From positions 1 through 52,460 of the forward strand of contig CABZLA010000006.1 in assembly GCA_902526435.1 (NCBI GenBank): a DNA stretch of 52,460 nt, in the 5' to 3' direction. The notes beneath the pieces are model-generated. The model was not told the origin of the DNA. It ran no database searches and worked only from the letters and a program-made list of their open reading frames with translations. Position 1 is the stretch's first letter. Every line of letters begins with the position of its first letter. Both the position numbers and the translations under genes were made by a program. This document shows positions 1 to 9,667 of this stretch, one piece after another. This DNA comes from an uncultured Prochlorococcus sp. Its GTDB lineage: Bacteria; Cyanobacteriota; Cyanobacteriia; PCC-6307; Cyanobiaceae.

Positions 1-321
1 ATTTAAAGGTTTAACTTTAGGTTTGGAACTCTTCAAAAGAAGTATGTGTGTATAAAAATTTTCATGGGTAATATCAATTAAATTGGATTCATATCTTGGA
101 TTTTCATCATTTAAAAGCGAAAAAGAGTATGAATAAAAAGCCTTCATAATCGACTTTAAATGATCCATATTTCCTTCTATAACAGGCTTATCAATAATCG
201 TAAGTTTCCATTGCGAAATAATTGATATATAATCTTTATTTTCGTTATTTGAATAATCAGGCAATCCAATAATTTCAAGGCTTACTGAAGATTGGTTAAA
301 TAAAAATTTATTTTGCAACAT
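1..321 (-). CDS. DUF4335-like cyanobacterial protein, N-terminal part (runs off window)
   Basis: This is an open minus-strand frame of 107 codons with no stop, beginning at an ATG at 321 and leaving the window at base 1. The start of the product reads MLQNKFLFNQSSVSLEIIGL, followed by a segment rich in Ile/Leu strands and a helical stretch around residues 50-70. The opening (a strand, then L-E-I-x-G-L and an N/D-rich turn) resembles DUF4335, and that family commonly sits directly after DUF3038 in cyanobacteria, as here with a 1-base gap. The function is unknown. The family call is from recognition plus context; the C-terminus is outside the window. Confidence 0.7.
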   Translation of the reverse strand, partial: MLQNKFLFNQSSVSLEIIGLPDYSNNENKDYISIISQWKLTIIDKPVIEGNMDHLKSIMKAFYSYSFSLLNDENPRYESNLIDITHENFYTHILLLKSSKPKVKPLN

Positions 322-322
322 A

Positions 323-853
323 TCAATAATTTAGTAAATTTGTTCTTAATTTTAGAAACCCATCGTCTGAGACGCACAAAGCTAAAGTGAGTATAATTTT
401 ATTAAAGACCTCATCATTACAATTAGGATCAAGAAGTCTTTTAACCTTCATACTATTAGTATTAAATCTTTCATTAATTAATTCAATATATCTTTTCTTA
501 AATTCATTCCAAGCATTTGGATTTCTAATAAGATCATCTCTGGATTGAAGTATTTGTCTTATGTAAGGATATAAAAATTTTGCCATTTCAGCAGCAAGTT
601 TAATTAGTGCTTCAAATTCCTCTAATTTAATATTGATGTTATTAAAAGAATTCCTCATTGGATTATTATTCCTCAGTTTCCAAATAATAACTTTATTAGG
701 TAAGACTTCCTTTAAATTAAGTTTGACTGATAAAGAATGTAGAGATTCAGCTCCATTTAAATCAATAGTTTCTAGAGCTAATAAAAGTAAATCAAGCCTT
801 TGTATAGATTCTCTAGATATATGTTTTCCTTTGGATAAAATAGTAATAGTCAA
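323..853 (-). CDS. DUF3038 family protein
   Basis: The 176-residue product has the DUF3038 hallmark near residue 20 (RLDLLLLALETIDLNGAES), then a conserved VIIWKLRNNNP segment and a mostly helical remainder with a conserved FKKRY near residue 120. The family is cyanobacterial and its function is not known. The stop is one base before the start of the DUF4335-like gene, so the two are probably co-transcribed and translationally coupled. No membrane segment or signal peptide is visible, which suggests a cytosolic protein. Confidence 0.85.
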   Translation of the reverse strand: MTITILSKGKHISRESIQRLDLLLLALETIDLNGAESLHSLSVKLNLKEVLPNKVIIWKLRNNNPMRNSFNNINIKLEEFEALIKLAAEMAKFLYPYIRQILQSRDDLIRNPNAWNEFKKRYIELINERFNTNSMKVKRLLDPNCNDEVFNKIILTLALCVSDDGFLKLRTNLLNY

Positions 854-890
854 CTACGAACTCTATTCACAAATTATAACAGAATATCTA

Positions 891-1085
891 TTATTTACTT
901 TGAAATAAAAATGTATAAAACTCATCCAGTTCTTCAATTGTTAATATTCCATAATTCCAAAGAAGGATAGGAAGTGGCGTATTATTTTTAATTGACAACT
1001 TTAAACCTAGCTCGATCGAAGACTCGTTTAATCCAATTTCATCCATAAGAAAAAATATTATTTTTTTATTTGAATAAATACCCAT
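891..1085 (-). CDS. DUF2949 family small protein
   Basis: The 64-residue product has an N-terminal helix, an acidic middle and the segment PLPILLWNYGILTIEELDEF. The pattern P-x-x-L-W-x-Y-G-hydrophobic-T-x-E-x-L-D is what I associate with the cyanobacterial family DUF2949, whose role is unknown. It starts five bases after the stop of the UbiH-like gene and reads in the same direction, so it is probably the distal gene of that transcript. The length fits the family. The function is not inferred. Confidence 0.75.
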   Translation of the reverse strand: MGIYSNKKIIFFLMDEIGLNESSIELGLKLSIKNNTPLPILLWNYGILTIEELDEFYTFLFQSK

Positions 1086-1090
1086 AAAAA

Positions 1091-2245
1091 TTATCTAATT
1101 GATGAATAGATTAAAGACTTAGTCATATGATTTAATATGATTTTCCTCATAAAAATAAACTTGTTTAAAAGTAAAAAAGCGAATTTTCTGAAAGGTAATA
1201 AGAAAAATTTATTATTTGCAAAAAATTGAATTAACGAATCTGTAATAACAATAGTTGTGATGATATCTAAAAATCTTATAAAATAGTATTTATATTTAAA
1301 TATTTCTAAATATCTATTAGTTATAGGAAAACTTTTATTTAATATATCGTAGATAACATTAACATCTCTCCAACAAGTGTTTAACCCTTGTCCTCCAACA
1401 GGATGGAAGGTATGAAATGAATCTCCAACAAATACAACCTTTTTGAAATTAAAAATTGGCAGACGAAAAGAAAGAGAAACAGGGAAAATATTAATATCGC
1501 TATTGATCTGATCTAACTTAAAATTATCAGGTAGAATCGTTGACAAGTTATCTAACAAAAAGCTTTTACTTGAATTTAATCTATCAATTGATTTAGATGT
1601 AGTAGCAGTCCAAATTATTTGATATTTATATTTATCTAGTGGTAATAAAGCTAATGGACCTTCTTTCCTAAAAATTTCATATGCACGCATAGGAACATTT
1701 CCCCTAACTAAAACCTCAAATGTTAAACAAGACTGATTATATGATTTTCTAATATCTATAAAATTTCGATTTCTTTTGTGGTTTGAATTTGCTCCGGTTG
1801 ATACAAATTTATAATCAAATTTAATATCATCAAAAGATCTATCTAAAGAAGATTTAAAAAATATATTTTCCAAATTATCGACCTCATCGAAAAATACATT
1901 CATAAGATCAGAATGTTTAACTACCCAACCAATAGTATCTAAAGAACAAATATCTTTATCTAAGTCAGAAGTAGTTAAAATTGTAGAATGAGATATTACA
2001 CTGTCTGAAATTGATAGAGAATCAAATTTATAAAGATAAGATTTTAATTTACTCCAAAGATTAAATTTTGAAAGTATCTTTCTTGTTGAATGAGTAATAG
2101 CGTATGTTTTGTCTTTGTTTATCAGCTTTTCTCTTGTTAGTAAATCTGTAATGTAAATATTAAAATTTAATTTTGCTAAAGATATTGCTAAAAGTAATCC
2201 AGAGGGACCAGAACCAACAATTTTAAAATTTAAATAATTATTCAT
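1091..2245 (-). CDS. FAD-dependent UbiH/COQ6-type aromatic-ring monooxygenase
   Basis: This 384-residue flavoprotein belongs to the UbiH/UbiF/VisC/COQ6 group. The N-terminus carries the Rossmann dinucleotide-binding motif (IVGSGPSGLLLAISLA, residues about 9-24). The second FAD motif appears near residue 275 as VVFVGDSFHTFHPVGGQGLN, where GDSFH takes the place of the usual GDAAH. Family members hydroxylate aromatic rings using NAD(P)H and O2. In cyanobacteria the substrate is not settled; a role in quinone or pigment metabolism is inference. A C-terminal hydrophobic patch (residues about 330-375) could give membrane association. It lies just upstream of the DUF2949 gene on the same strand. Confidence 0.8.
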   Translation of the reverse strand: MNNYLNFKIVGSGPSGLLLAISLAKLNFNIYITDLLTREKLINKDKTYAITHSTRKILSKFNLWSKLKSYLYKFDSLSISDSVISHSTILTTSDLDKDICSLDTIGWVVKHSDLMNVFFDEVDNLENIFFKSSLDRSFDDIKFDYKFVSTGANSNHKRNRNFIDIRKSYNQSCLTFEVLVRGNVPMRAYEIFRKEGPLALLPLDKYKYQIIWTATTSKSIDRLNSSKSFLLDNLSTILPDNFKLDQINSDINIFPVSLSFRLPIFNFKKVVFVGDSFHTFHPVGGQGLNTCWRDVNVIYDILNKSFPITNRYLEIFKYKYYFIRFLDIITTIVITDSLIQFFANNKFFLLPFRKFAFLLLNKFIFMRKIILNHMTKSLIYSSIR

Positions 2246-2268
2246 TAATTACGATATATAATTACAAT

Positions 2269-2913
2269 TTAGTTGAAATAAATATAGCAAATTTCCTCAA
2301 ATGCTGGTCGAAGCAAATATGGGTATTCTCCTATCCAAATATTTGAGTCTGGTAACCATGCATCAGTCAAAGAAATCTCTCTTTCAAAGTTTCTATAATT
2401 AGATGAAATGATGCATCTAATATTGGAACCAACTCTGATTAGACTATGTTTGTTTTCCATAGGAAAACTAATTTTTTCTAAATAACCATCCTCATCCTCC
2501 AATTCAATAACTAACCAAGTTCTTTTTTTTTCAATCAACTCTAAACGACCTTGTCTATTTGATTGCTCACGTGAACTTTCAATTCTTTCAGTTTTATAGA
2601 TATCAGAAACATAACCATCGAAGAGAGAAAAGAATTTAGATTTTTTATATTTAATATTTTTTCTGCTTGATTCAAGAATTGGTCCCCATATTATGTAAAG
2701 AAAAAAAATCACACATAACAATAACCAAAGATTTTCAGTCTGAGTTGATGATTGACTAATAAAAAGTAAGAGATTTAAAACTCCTCCAATAGATGAAATA
2801 ATAAGTCTCTGTAAAATTTTTCTGGGATCTCCAAGTGTATATTTAAACTGACCTCCTGTCCCTACAGAAGGGATAAGTTTAGATATTTGATTTTGTTTTA
2901 TTGGTATAAGCAT
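2269..2913 (-). CDS. Conserved two-TM membrane protein of unknown function
   Basis: The 214-residue product has a short N-terminal region, two closely spaced hydrophobic segments (about residues 37-54 and 62-80) and a soluble C-terminal part with an alternating-strand pattern and a conserved RTWLVIELEDEDG stretch. Homologs in marine picocyanobacteria have been labelled phosphate ABC permease; nothing in the sequence supports a permease fold, since there are too few membrane helices. It starts directly at the base after the dapB stop, so it is co-transcribed with and probably translationally coupled to dapB. Function unknown. Confidence 0.7.
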   Translation of the reverse strand: MLIPIKQNQISKLIPSVGTGGQFKYTLGDPRKILQRLIISSIGGVLNLLLFISQSSTQTENLWLLLCVIFFLYIIWGPILESSRKNIKYKKSKFFSLFDGYVSDIYKTERIESSREQSNRQGRLELIEKKRTWLVIELEDEDGYLEKISFPMENKHSLIRVGSNIRCIISSNYRNFEREISLTDAWLPDSNIWIGEYPYLLRPAFEEICYIYFN

Positions 2914-3762
2914 TTAAAATATTAATTTTTCAAGTCCATAAATTAAAGAATTAAATTTACCTATTTTTCTTATTGCCTGCAAAACACCTGGCATATAAGC
3001 TTTTCTGTCAATAGTGTCATGTTTAATTGTGTAAGTTTCTCCAGGAGAGCCCATAATAACTACTTGATGAGCCAAAAGCCCAGGCAATCTAATAGAGTGG
3101 ATATTTAGGCCTGAATCTCTGATACCTCCTCTTACTCCTTTTAATGTTTCAGATTCCTTAACTAAGCTTTGATTATATTTTTTTGGATATTCTTCAATCA
3201 TTTCAGCAGTTTTAATACAAGTTCCACTAGGAGAATCTGCTTTTTGATTATGATGCATTTCTATTAATTCAATATTATCGTAAAACTTTGCAGCTACAGA
3301 AGCAGCTTGTTGAAGAAGAACCATCCCTACAGAGAAATTTGGAATTATTGCACAACCTATGTTTGCTTTTTGAGCAAAATTAGCCAAATCACTTATTTGA
3401 GAGGGAGAAAGGCCTGTAGTCCCTACAACTGGCGATATCCCATAAGCAATTGCCGATCTAGTATTTTCATAAACAGAATCAGGATGAGTAAAGTCAACTA
3501 ATACTGGTTTAATTTTCTCATTTCGATAATCTTGACTTATTGAACATAAAGACCCCTCAAGATCATTTGAGACAATAATTTCACTTTTTTTAAGATTTAA
3601 CAATTGTGAAATGTTTTCTCCATTATTTTTTTTATTTGTATCAATTGCTGCAACAAGTTCACAATCAGAAGAATTTAGTACGGAATTAACAACCTCACTT
3701 CCCATTCTGCCCAATGCACCAGAAACAAGTACAGGTATTGTTTTTTTAGAATTTTTGATCAT
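2914..3762 (-). CDS. dapB: 4-hydroxy-tetrahydrodipicolinate reductase DapB
   Basis: DapB reduces 4-hydroxy-tetrahydrodipicolinate to tetrahydrodipicolinate with NAD(P)H in the lysine/diaminopimelate pathway. The 282-residue product has the nucleotide-binding loop GALGRMG at residues 15-21 and the family signature [14 protein letters not shown] at 168-181, which carries the catalytic His pair and the substrate-binding Lys. GTTG at 114-117 is the conserved loop near the cofactor. The length is slightly above the bacterial norm of about 270. It is the first gene of a minus-strand unit diverging from chlH, and the shared 102-base spacer must hold both promoters. Confidence 0.97.
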   Translation of the reverse strand: MIKNSKKTIPVLVSGALGRMGSEVVNSVLNSSDCELVAAIDTNKKNNGENISQLLNLKKSEIIVSNDLEGSLCSISQDYRNEKIKPVLVDFTHPDSVYENTRSAIAYGISPVVGTTGLSPSQISDLANFAQKANIGCAIIPNFSVGMVLLQQAASVAAKFYDNIELIEMHHNQKADSPSGTCIKTAEMIEEYPKKYNQSLVKESETLKGVRGGIRDSGLNIHSIRLPGLLAHQVVIMGSPGETYTIKHDTIDRKAYMPGVLQAIRKIGKFNSLIYGLEKLIF

Positions 3763-3864
3763 TTTTAATTAAAAAATTTTTTTAAAGGTTGTTACACGCT
3801 ATTGATATTGCACACAATAACGGCAATTCACCCGTAGGCTGGTAAAAATACTTAAAGAGAATCA
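3763..3864. promoter_or_regulatory. Divergent promoter region dapB / chlH
   Basis: The 102-base spacer separates two divergent core genes, so it must contain both start regions. It is less AT-rich than most spacers in the window, with a stretch around 3790-3842 that includes CACGC and CACCCGTAGGCTGG. An AGAG purine run 6-9 bases before the chlH ATG is a weak ribosome-binding candidate. No clear transcription-factor palindrome was seen. Confidence 0.4.
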
Positions 3865-6800
3865 ATGTTTACGCAGGTCCGCTCAGCAAATCGCAGAGTT
3901 TCTCCTGTCGAGGATAACAAACATAAAATTGTAATAAAAGCAGTTTATGTTGTCCTTGAGCCACAATATCAAAATTCCTTAACAGAAGCGGCAAAATCAA
4001 TAAATGAAATTAATGGCCCTATAGGGATAGATCTTAGCGGATATCTTATAGAAGAACTTAGAAATGATAAAAATTTCGAAGATTTTAAAGTTGATATAGC
4101 TAGTGCCGATATTTTTGTTGCCTCCCTAATATTTATTGAAGATCTAGCACAAAAAGTTGTAGATGCAGTTACTCCATATAAAGAGAATCTTAAAGCCTCT
4201 ATAATATTTCCCTCGATGCCAGAGGTGATGAGATTAAACAAATTAGGTTCATTTAGCATGGCTCAACTTGGACAATCTAAAAGTATTATTGGAGATCTTA
4301 TTAAAAAGAAAAAAGAATCTGAAGGTGCTAGTTTCCAAGATTCAATGTTGAAGCTACTAAATACTTTGCCTTCAATACTCAAATATTTACCTATAGAAAA
4401 AGCACAAGATGCAAGAACATTTATATTAAGTTTTCAATATTGGCTTGGCGGTACTACAGAGAATCTGAAAAACTTCTTATTAATGATCTCAGAAAAATAT
4501 GTAGTGTCAGAAAATATAAAAGATCAGTTAGAGGAATTTAAAATACAAGATCCTGAAACTTTTCCAGATTTAGGCATATGGCATCCATTAGCGCCAAATA
4601 TGTTTGAAAGTTTAAATGAATATCAAAATTGGGAAAATAACAGAAAAGACATAAAACCAAAAGATTATAAAACTCCAACTATTGGTTTAGTTCTACAAAG
4701 AAGTCATATAGTTACAGGTGATGATGCTCATTATGTAGCTGTAATACAAGAATTAGAATATCGAGGTGCTCGTGTTTTACCTATTTTCTGTGGTGGATTA
4801 GATTTTTCTAAACCAGTAGATGAATTTTATTATGATTCAATTGATAAGGAAAGAGCAATAGTTGATGGGGTTGTATCTTTAACAGGATTTGCATTGGTAG
4901 GTGGTCCTGCAAGACAAGATCATCCAAAAGCTATTGATGCGCTCAAAAAGCTAAATAGACCATATATGGTTGCATTACCATTAGTATTTCAAACAACTCA
5001 AGAATGGGAGGAAAGTGATTTAGGGTTGCACCCTGTTCAAGTTGCACTCCAAATTGCGATACCAGAATTAGACGGAGCTATTGAACCAATTATTCTCTCA
5101 GGTCGTGATGATGCTACTGGTAAAGCTCATACTCTCCAAGACAGAGTAGATGTTATTGCAGAAAGAGCAATAAAGTGGTCCACTCTTAGGGTTAAAAAAA
5201 GGGAGGAGAAGAAGTTAGCGATAACTGTATTTAGTTTTCCACCTGACAAGGGGAATGTTGGAACAGCAGCTTATTTGAATGTATTTGGTTCTATTTATAG
5301 AGTTCTTTTAGAAATGAAAGATAAAGGATATCAAATTGATGATCTCCCTAAAAACTCAAAAGAATTAATGGAGAAAGTTATTAATAATCCAGAGGCTATG
5401 GAAGGTTCTCCTGAATTAAATATTGCTCATAAGATGACTGTGAAAGAATATGAGAAATTTACACCTTATTCAAAGAGATTAGAAGAAAACTGGGGTAAAC
5501 CTCCTGGAAACTTGAACAGCGATGGACAAAATTTACTTATTTACGGAAAACATTTTGGAAATATATTCATAGGAGTACAACCAACATTTGGATATGAGGG
5601 AGATCCAATGAGATTACTTTACTCAAGAAGTGCAAGTCCTCACCACGGATTTGCTGCCTATTACACTTACGTAGAAAAAATATGGGGAGCTGATGCCGTT
5701 CTACATTTTGGAACACACGGTTCACTTGAATTTATGCCTGGAAAACAAATGGGTATGAGTGAAACTTGCTACCCAGATTCTTTAATAGGATCTCTGCCAA
5801 ATTTGTATTATTACGCAGCAAATAATCCATCAGAAGCAACAATTGCAAAAAGAAGAGGTTACGCATCAACAATAAGTTACCTAACTCCTCCAGCCGAAAA
5901 TGCTGGTCTTTATAAAGGACTTAAAGAATTGAGCGAGCTTGTAGGTTCTTATCAACAACTCAGAGAAAGTAGTAGAGGTATTCAAATTGTAAATGCAATA
6001 GTAGAGACTTCAAAGCAATGTAATCTCGACAAAGATGTAGAACTCCCTATTGGTGAAGTAGAAGAACTAACTATTGAAGATAGAGATCTGTTCGTAGGGA
6101 ATATATACAAGCAATTAATGGAGATAGAAAGTAGATTATTACCATGTGGACTCCATACAATTGGAGAGGCTCCTACTGCCGAGGAAGCCGTTGCCACCTT
6201 AGTAAATATAGCTTCGTTAGAAAGAGAACAAGAAGGTCTTAGATCCTTACCAGGTTTATTAGCAGAATCAATAAATTTAAAAATTGATGAAGTTTACGAC
6301 GGTAATAATAATGGAGAACTTAAGTTTGTTGAACTAAATAAAAAAATTATTAAAACTGCCAGAGAATCAATATTTGCAATGGTTAACAGTTTAAAAATTG
6401 TTAACGGAAGAGTCTATTTGGAGAAATCACTATTTTCAAAAATATTAGATTTCTTGAAAATTTTTGGTTTAAATTTACCCACCCCTTGGTTAAGAGTATG
6501 TAGATTAAATGGTTTTAATGAAGTAAATCAAAAAGATTTAAATAAATTATTTGACTATTTATTATTCTGCCTTGAACAGGTTTGTGCAGACAAGGAAATG
6601 GATAGCCTTATAAAAGCGTTGGATGGGAATTATGTATTACCTGGTCCTGGAGGAGATCCTATTAGGAACCCAAGCGTTTTACCAAGTGGTAAAAATATTC
6701 ATGCACTTGATCCACAATCAATTCCTACTACTGCAGCAGTAGCGGCAGCTAAATCTGTTGTAGATAAATTAATTGAAAGGCAAAAAGAAGAGCAAGGAAC

Positions 6801-7872
6801 TTGGCCTGAAACAATAGCTTGTGTTTTATGGGGTACCGACAATATCAAAACTTATGGTGAATCTCTAGCTCAAATTTTATGGTTTGTTGGAGTCAAACCA
6901 AAACCTGACTCTGTTGGTCGAATAAATAAATTAGAACTTATCCCGTTAGAGGAACTTGGTAGACCGAGAATTGATGTGGTTGTAAATTGCTCTGGAGTTT
7001 TTAGGGATTTATTTATAAACCAAATGGCACTAATTGATCAGGCCGTAAAATTAGCTGCAGAAGCAGAAGAACCATTAGATTCTAACTTTGTAAGAAAACA
7101 TTCATTAGAACAAGCTGAAAAAGAAGGTACCTCAATAAGGGAGGCTTCAGCAAGAGTATTTTCAAATGCTAGCGGAAGCTATAGTTCAAATGTCAATCTA
7201 GCTGTTGAAAATTCAACCTGGGAGGAAGAAAATGAATTACAAGAAATGTACTTATCAAGAAAAACTTATGCTTTTAATGCTGATAATCCAGGAGAAATGA
7301 ATCAAAAAAGGGATGTATTCGAGTCTGTCATGAAAACTGCTGATGTAACATTTCAAAACCTTGACTCCTCTGAAATCTCTCTAACTGATGTCAGCCATTA
7401 TTTTGATTCTGATCCTACTAAATTAATAAAAACGTTAAGGGATGATGGGAAAGAACCAAGTAGTTTCATTGCAGACACAACTACATCTAATGCTCAAGTC
7501 AGGACATTAGGTGAAACAATTAGACTAGATTCTAGAACCAAGCTTTTGAATCCTAAATGGTACGAAGGAATGCTTAAGTCAGGATATGAAGGAGTTAGAG
7601 AACTTTCTAATAGACTTAACTATACACTTGGATGGAGTGCAACAAGTGGCCAAGTGGATAACTTTGTTTATGAAGAAACTAATGAAACATTTATTAATGA
7701 TGAAGAAATGAGGAAAAGGCTTATGGATTTAAATCCTAATAGTTTCAGAAGAATAGTAGGAACATTGCTCGAAGTAAATGGGAGAGGTTATTGGGAAACA
7801 TCCGATGAAAATATAGAGCAACTTAAAGAACTTTATCAAGAGGTAGAGGATAAAATTGAGGGAGTTAAATAG
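3865..7872 (+). CDS. chlH: Magnesium chelatase subunit H
   Basis: ChlH binds protoporphyrin IX and is the catalytic subunit of Mg-chelatase, which with ChlI and ChlD inserts Mg2+ at the branch from heme to chlorophyll. The 1335-residue product has the normal ChlH length. The CobN/Mg-chelatase core is visible: [20 protein letters not shown] near residue 573 and [20 protein letters not shown] near residue 614, the latter with the conserved His-Gly-Thr-His. The C-terminus has the family ending with [12 protein letters not shown]. It stands alone on the plus strand, diverging from dapB and converging on folP. No oddity was seen. Confidence 0.98.
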   Translation: MFTQVRSANRRVSPVEDNKHKIVIKAVYVVLEPQYQNSLTEAAKSINEINGPIGIDLSGYLIEELRNDKNFEDFKVDIASADIFVASLIFIEDLAQKVVDAVTPYKENLKASIIFPSMPEVMRLNKLGSFSMAQLGQSKSIIGDLIKKKKESEGASFQDSMLKLLNTLPSILKYLPIEKAQDARTFILSFQYWLGGTTENLKNFLLMISEKYVVSENIKDQLEEFKIQDPETFPDLGIWHPLAPNMFESLNEYQNWENNRKDIKPKDYKTPTIGLVLQRSHIVTGDDAHYVAVIQELEYRGARVLPIFCGGLDFSKPVDEFYYDSIDKERAIVDGVVSLTGFALVGGPARQDHPKAIDALKKLNRPYMVALPLVFQTTQEWEESDLGLHPVQVALQIAIPELDGAIEPIILSGRDDATGKAHTLQDRVDVIAERAIKWSTLRVKKREEKKLAITVFSFPPDKGNVGTAAYLNVFGSIYRVLLEMKDKGYQIDDLPKNSKELMEKVINNPEAMEGSPELNIAHKMTVKEYEKFTPYSKRLEENWGKPPGNLNSDGQNLLIYGKHFGNIFIGVQPTFGYEGDPMRLLYSRSASPHHGFAAYYTYVEKIWGADAVLHFGTHGSLEFMPGKQMGMSETCYPDSLIGSLPNLYYYAANNPSEATIAKRRGYASTISYLTPPAENAGLYKGLKELSELVGSYQQLRESSRGIQIVNAIVETSKQCNLDKDVELPIGEVEELTIEDRDLFVGNIYKQLMEIESRLLPCGLHTIGEAPTAEEAVATLVNIASLEREQEGLRSLPGLLAESINLKIDEVYDGNNNGELKFVELNKKIIKTARESIFAMVNSLKIVNGRVYLEKSLFSKILDFLKIFGLNLPTPWLRVCRLNGFNEVNQKDLNKLFDYLLFCLEQVCADKEMDSLIKALDGNYVLPGPGGDPIRNPSVLPSGKNIHALDPQSIPTTAAVAAAKSVVDKLIERQKEEQGTWPETIACVLWGTDNIKTYGESLAQILWFVGVKPKPDSVGRINKLELIPLEELGRPRIDVVVNCSGVFRDLFINQMALIDQAVKLAAEAEEPLDSNFVRKHSLEQAEKEGTSIREASARVFSNASGSYSSNVNLAVENSTWEEENELQEMYLSRKTYAFNADNPGEMNQKRDVFESVMKTADVTFQNLDSSEISLTDVSHYFDSDPTKLIKTLRDDGKEPSSFIADTTTSNAQVRTLGETIRLDSRTKLLNPKWYEGMLKSGYEGVRELSNRLNYTLGWSATSGQVDNFVYEETNETFINDEEMRKRLMDLNPNSFRRIVGTLLEVNGRGYWETSDENIEQLKELYQEVEDKIEGVK

Positions 7873-7887
7873 TAAAAATTAACTTCT

Positions 7888-8730
7888 TTATCTAAAAATG
7901 TGATCTGCTACTTTTAAAACTTGATAATTTATTTTTACATTATGAACTCTCACTAAGTGAATTTTTTGTTGAGAACAAAGACAACTAATAGCCAGTGTTC
8001 CTATATCTCTTTCTTTGGGATTAGGTTGATTTAAGATTTCTCCAATAAATCTTTTTCTTGAGGCTCCAATTAGGAGTGGAAATTCAAAATTTTTTAAGAG
8101 AGGCAAGTTTCTTAGGATTTCTATGTTCTGTTTGCTATCCTTTGAAAATCCAATACCTGGATCCCAAATAATTTTATCCTTACTAACTTTTTTGTTAATA
8201 GCTTTTTTTGTCAAACATTCAAGAGAATGAATAATATCAACTAAAAAATCATCATAATTTGTCAAATTATTCATGTTTATACTATTACCGCGACTATGAG
8301 TAATTACAAAGGGACAATTAAATTCTGAGACAACATCTAATATCTCTTCATCCCTTCTGCCTCCTGTGACATCATTAATCCAATTAGCACCATTTGAAAG
8401 AGCTTCATGAGCAACTTCAGAATTAAAAGTATCAATAGAAATAAGAATATTGGGATATTCACTTCTAATTTTTTTTAAATATGGTAACAATCTTTTCGAT
8501 TCATTTTTCGCTCCTATTTCTATCGCTCCGGGTCTAGTACTTTGAGCACCAAGATCAATTACATCAACCCCATTTGAAACAAAATAATTTACTTGATTTA
8601 AAACTTTTTCTATCGAACAAAAATCACCTCCATCACTAAATGAATCAGGAGTTAAATTAATAATCCCCATTATTGAGGTTTTCCTCCCCCAATCATCAGG
8701 CCAAGGATAATTATTATTCGAAATTTGCAA
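7888..8730 (-). CDS. folP: Dihydropteroate synthase
   Basis: FolP joins p-aminobenzoate to dihydropterin pyrophosphate in folate synthesis. The 280-residue TIM-barrel protein has both family signatures: [14 protein letters not shown] at residues 22-35 and [11 protein letters not shown] at 59-69 (pterin/phosphate loops), followed by [26 protein letters not shown] and GASRKRF near the C-terminus. Its start lies inside the 3' end of tpiA (17-base overlap), so the two form one minus-strand unit with tight coupling. The 15-base gap to the convergent chlH stop leaves little room for separate terminators. Confidence 0.97.
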   Translation of the reverse strand: MQISNNNYPWPDDWGRKTSIMGIINLTPDSFSDGGDFCSIEKVLNQVNYFVSNGVDVIDLGAQSTRPGAIEIGAKNESKRLLPYLKKIRSEYPNILISIDTFNSEVAHEALSNGANWINDVTGGRRDEEILDVVSEFNCPFVITHSRGNSINMNNLTNYDDFLVDIIHSLECLTKKAINKKVSKDKIIWDPGIGFSKDSKQNIEILRNLPLLKNFEFPLLIGASRKRFIGEILNQPNPKERDIGTLAISCLCSQQKIHLVRVHNVKINYQVLKVADHIFR

Positions 8731-9439
8731 TTCTTGAAAAACTTACAGGATCTAAAGAAGAACCACCTACCAAGACACCATCAATATCACTCATTGACAT
8801 TATCTCATCAATATTATTGGGTTTAACAGAACCCCCATATTGAATGATTACATCACTAAAACCAATCAACCTCCTTATCAAAGCACATATCTTGTTTGCG
8901 TCACTTGCTTCACAAGTTTTACCTGTACCAATAGCCCATATAGGTTCATAAGCAACTATAAGATTAGATGGATCAGTATTCTCTAATCCCTGCTCAACTT
9001 GTCTGGTGATGACTCTATCGGCTTCACCTCTTTCTCTTTGTTCAAGAGTTTCTCCAACACAAACTATTGGAGTTAGTCCACTTGATTGAGCAAAGACAGC
9101 TCTTTTATTAATTTGTTCATCACTTTCACTAAAATATTTCCGAGGTTCACTATGTCCAACAATTGCATATTTTACTTTGTGTTCAATAAGCATATCGGGT
9201 GAGATTTCTGCAGTAAAAGCACCTTTATCTTCCCAATGGATATTTTGACTTGCAATATTTAAATAATCAAAGTTTGTATAATTTGAAAAAGTAGAAATAG
9301 CTGTAAAGGGAGGAGCAATTACTATTTTTCTGTCATTAGGAATTTCGTAAATAAGAGGAAGAAAATCTTCCAAATATTTTTTTGTATCAGCACAAGTCAT
9401 GTGCATTTTCCAATTACCAGCGATTACAGATTTTCTCAA
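8714..9439 (-). CDS. tpiA: Triosephosphate isomerase
   Basis: TpiA interconverts dihydroxyacetone phosphate and glyceraldehyde 3-phosphate in glycolysis and the Calvin cycle. The 241-residue product has the complete catalytic set: Lys11 in NWKMH, His96 in [10 protein letters not shown], Glu165 in [11 protein letters not shown], the flexible loop 6, and the phosphate-gripping YGGSVKPNN and [10 protein letters not shown] loops. The length is normal. It is the first gene of the tpiA-folP unit; two aldolase genes lie about 40 kb away in the same window. Confidence 0.98.
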   Translation of the reverse strand: MRKSVIAGNWKMHMTCADTKKYLEDFLPLIYEIPNDRKIVIAPPFTAISTFSNYTNFDYLNIASQNIHWEDKGAFTAEISPDMLIEHKVKYAIVGHSEPRKYFSESDEQINKRAVFAQSSGLTPIVCVGETLEQRERGEADRVITRQVEQGLENTDPSNLIVAYEPIWAIGTGKTCEASDANKICALIRRLIGFSDVIIQYGGSVKPNNIDEIMSMSDIDGVLVGGSSLDPVSFSRIANFE

Positions 9440-9490
9440 AATATGTTGTCTAAGAAAAATATACTAATATAGCCTGGGTTTTTAGGCTAA

Positions 9491-9667
9491 TCATTCAAAA
9501 ATTAATTCACTTTTTAGAAACATAACTTTATCTCCTTTAACTAATTTTCTTCCTCTTTTTTTTTCTATCTCTCCATTAACTTTTATCTGACCAGAATTTA
9601 TAAGAATTTTTGCCTCGCCTCCAGAAGAAACAACGTTATGCCATTTTAAAAATTGATTTAATTTCAT
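9491..9667 (-). CDS. Small S4-domain RNA-binding protein (YbcJ-like)
   Basis: This is a 58-codon minus-strand gene. The protein opens MKLNQFLKWHNVVSSGGEAK and continues with I-x-x-G-x-I-K-V-N-G-E and a basic K-K-R-G-R-K-L-V-K-G-D segment. That is the compact S4 fold of the YbcJ/YaaA-type RNA-binding proteins, which bind structured RNA in the cytosol. The function is not known precisely. Its start codon shares bases with a possible start of the divergent ABC exporter. Downstream lies tpiA on the same strand, 51 bases away. Confidence 0.85.
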   Translation of the reverse strand: MKLNQFLKWHNVVSSGGEAKILINSGQIKVNGEIEKKRGRKLVKGDKVMFLKSELIFE

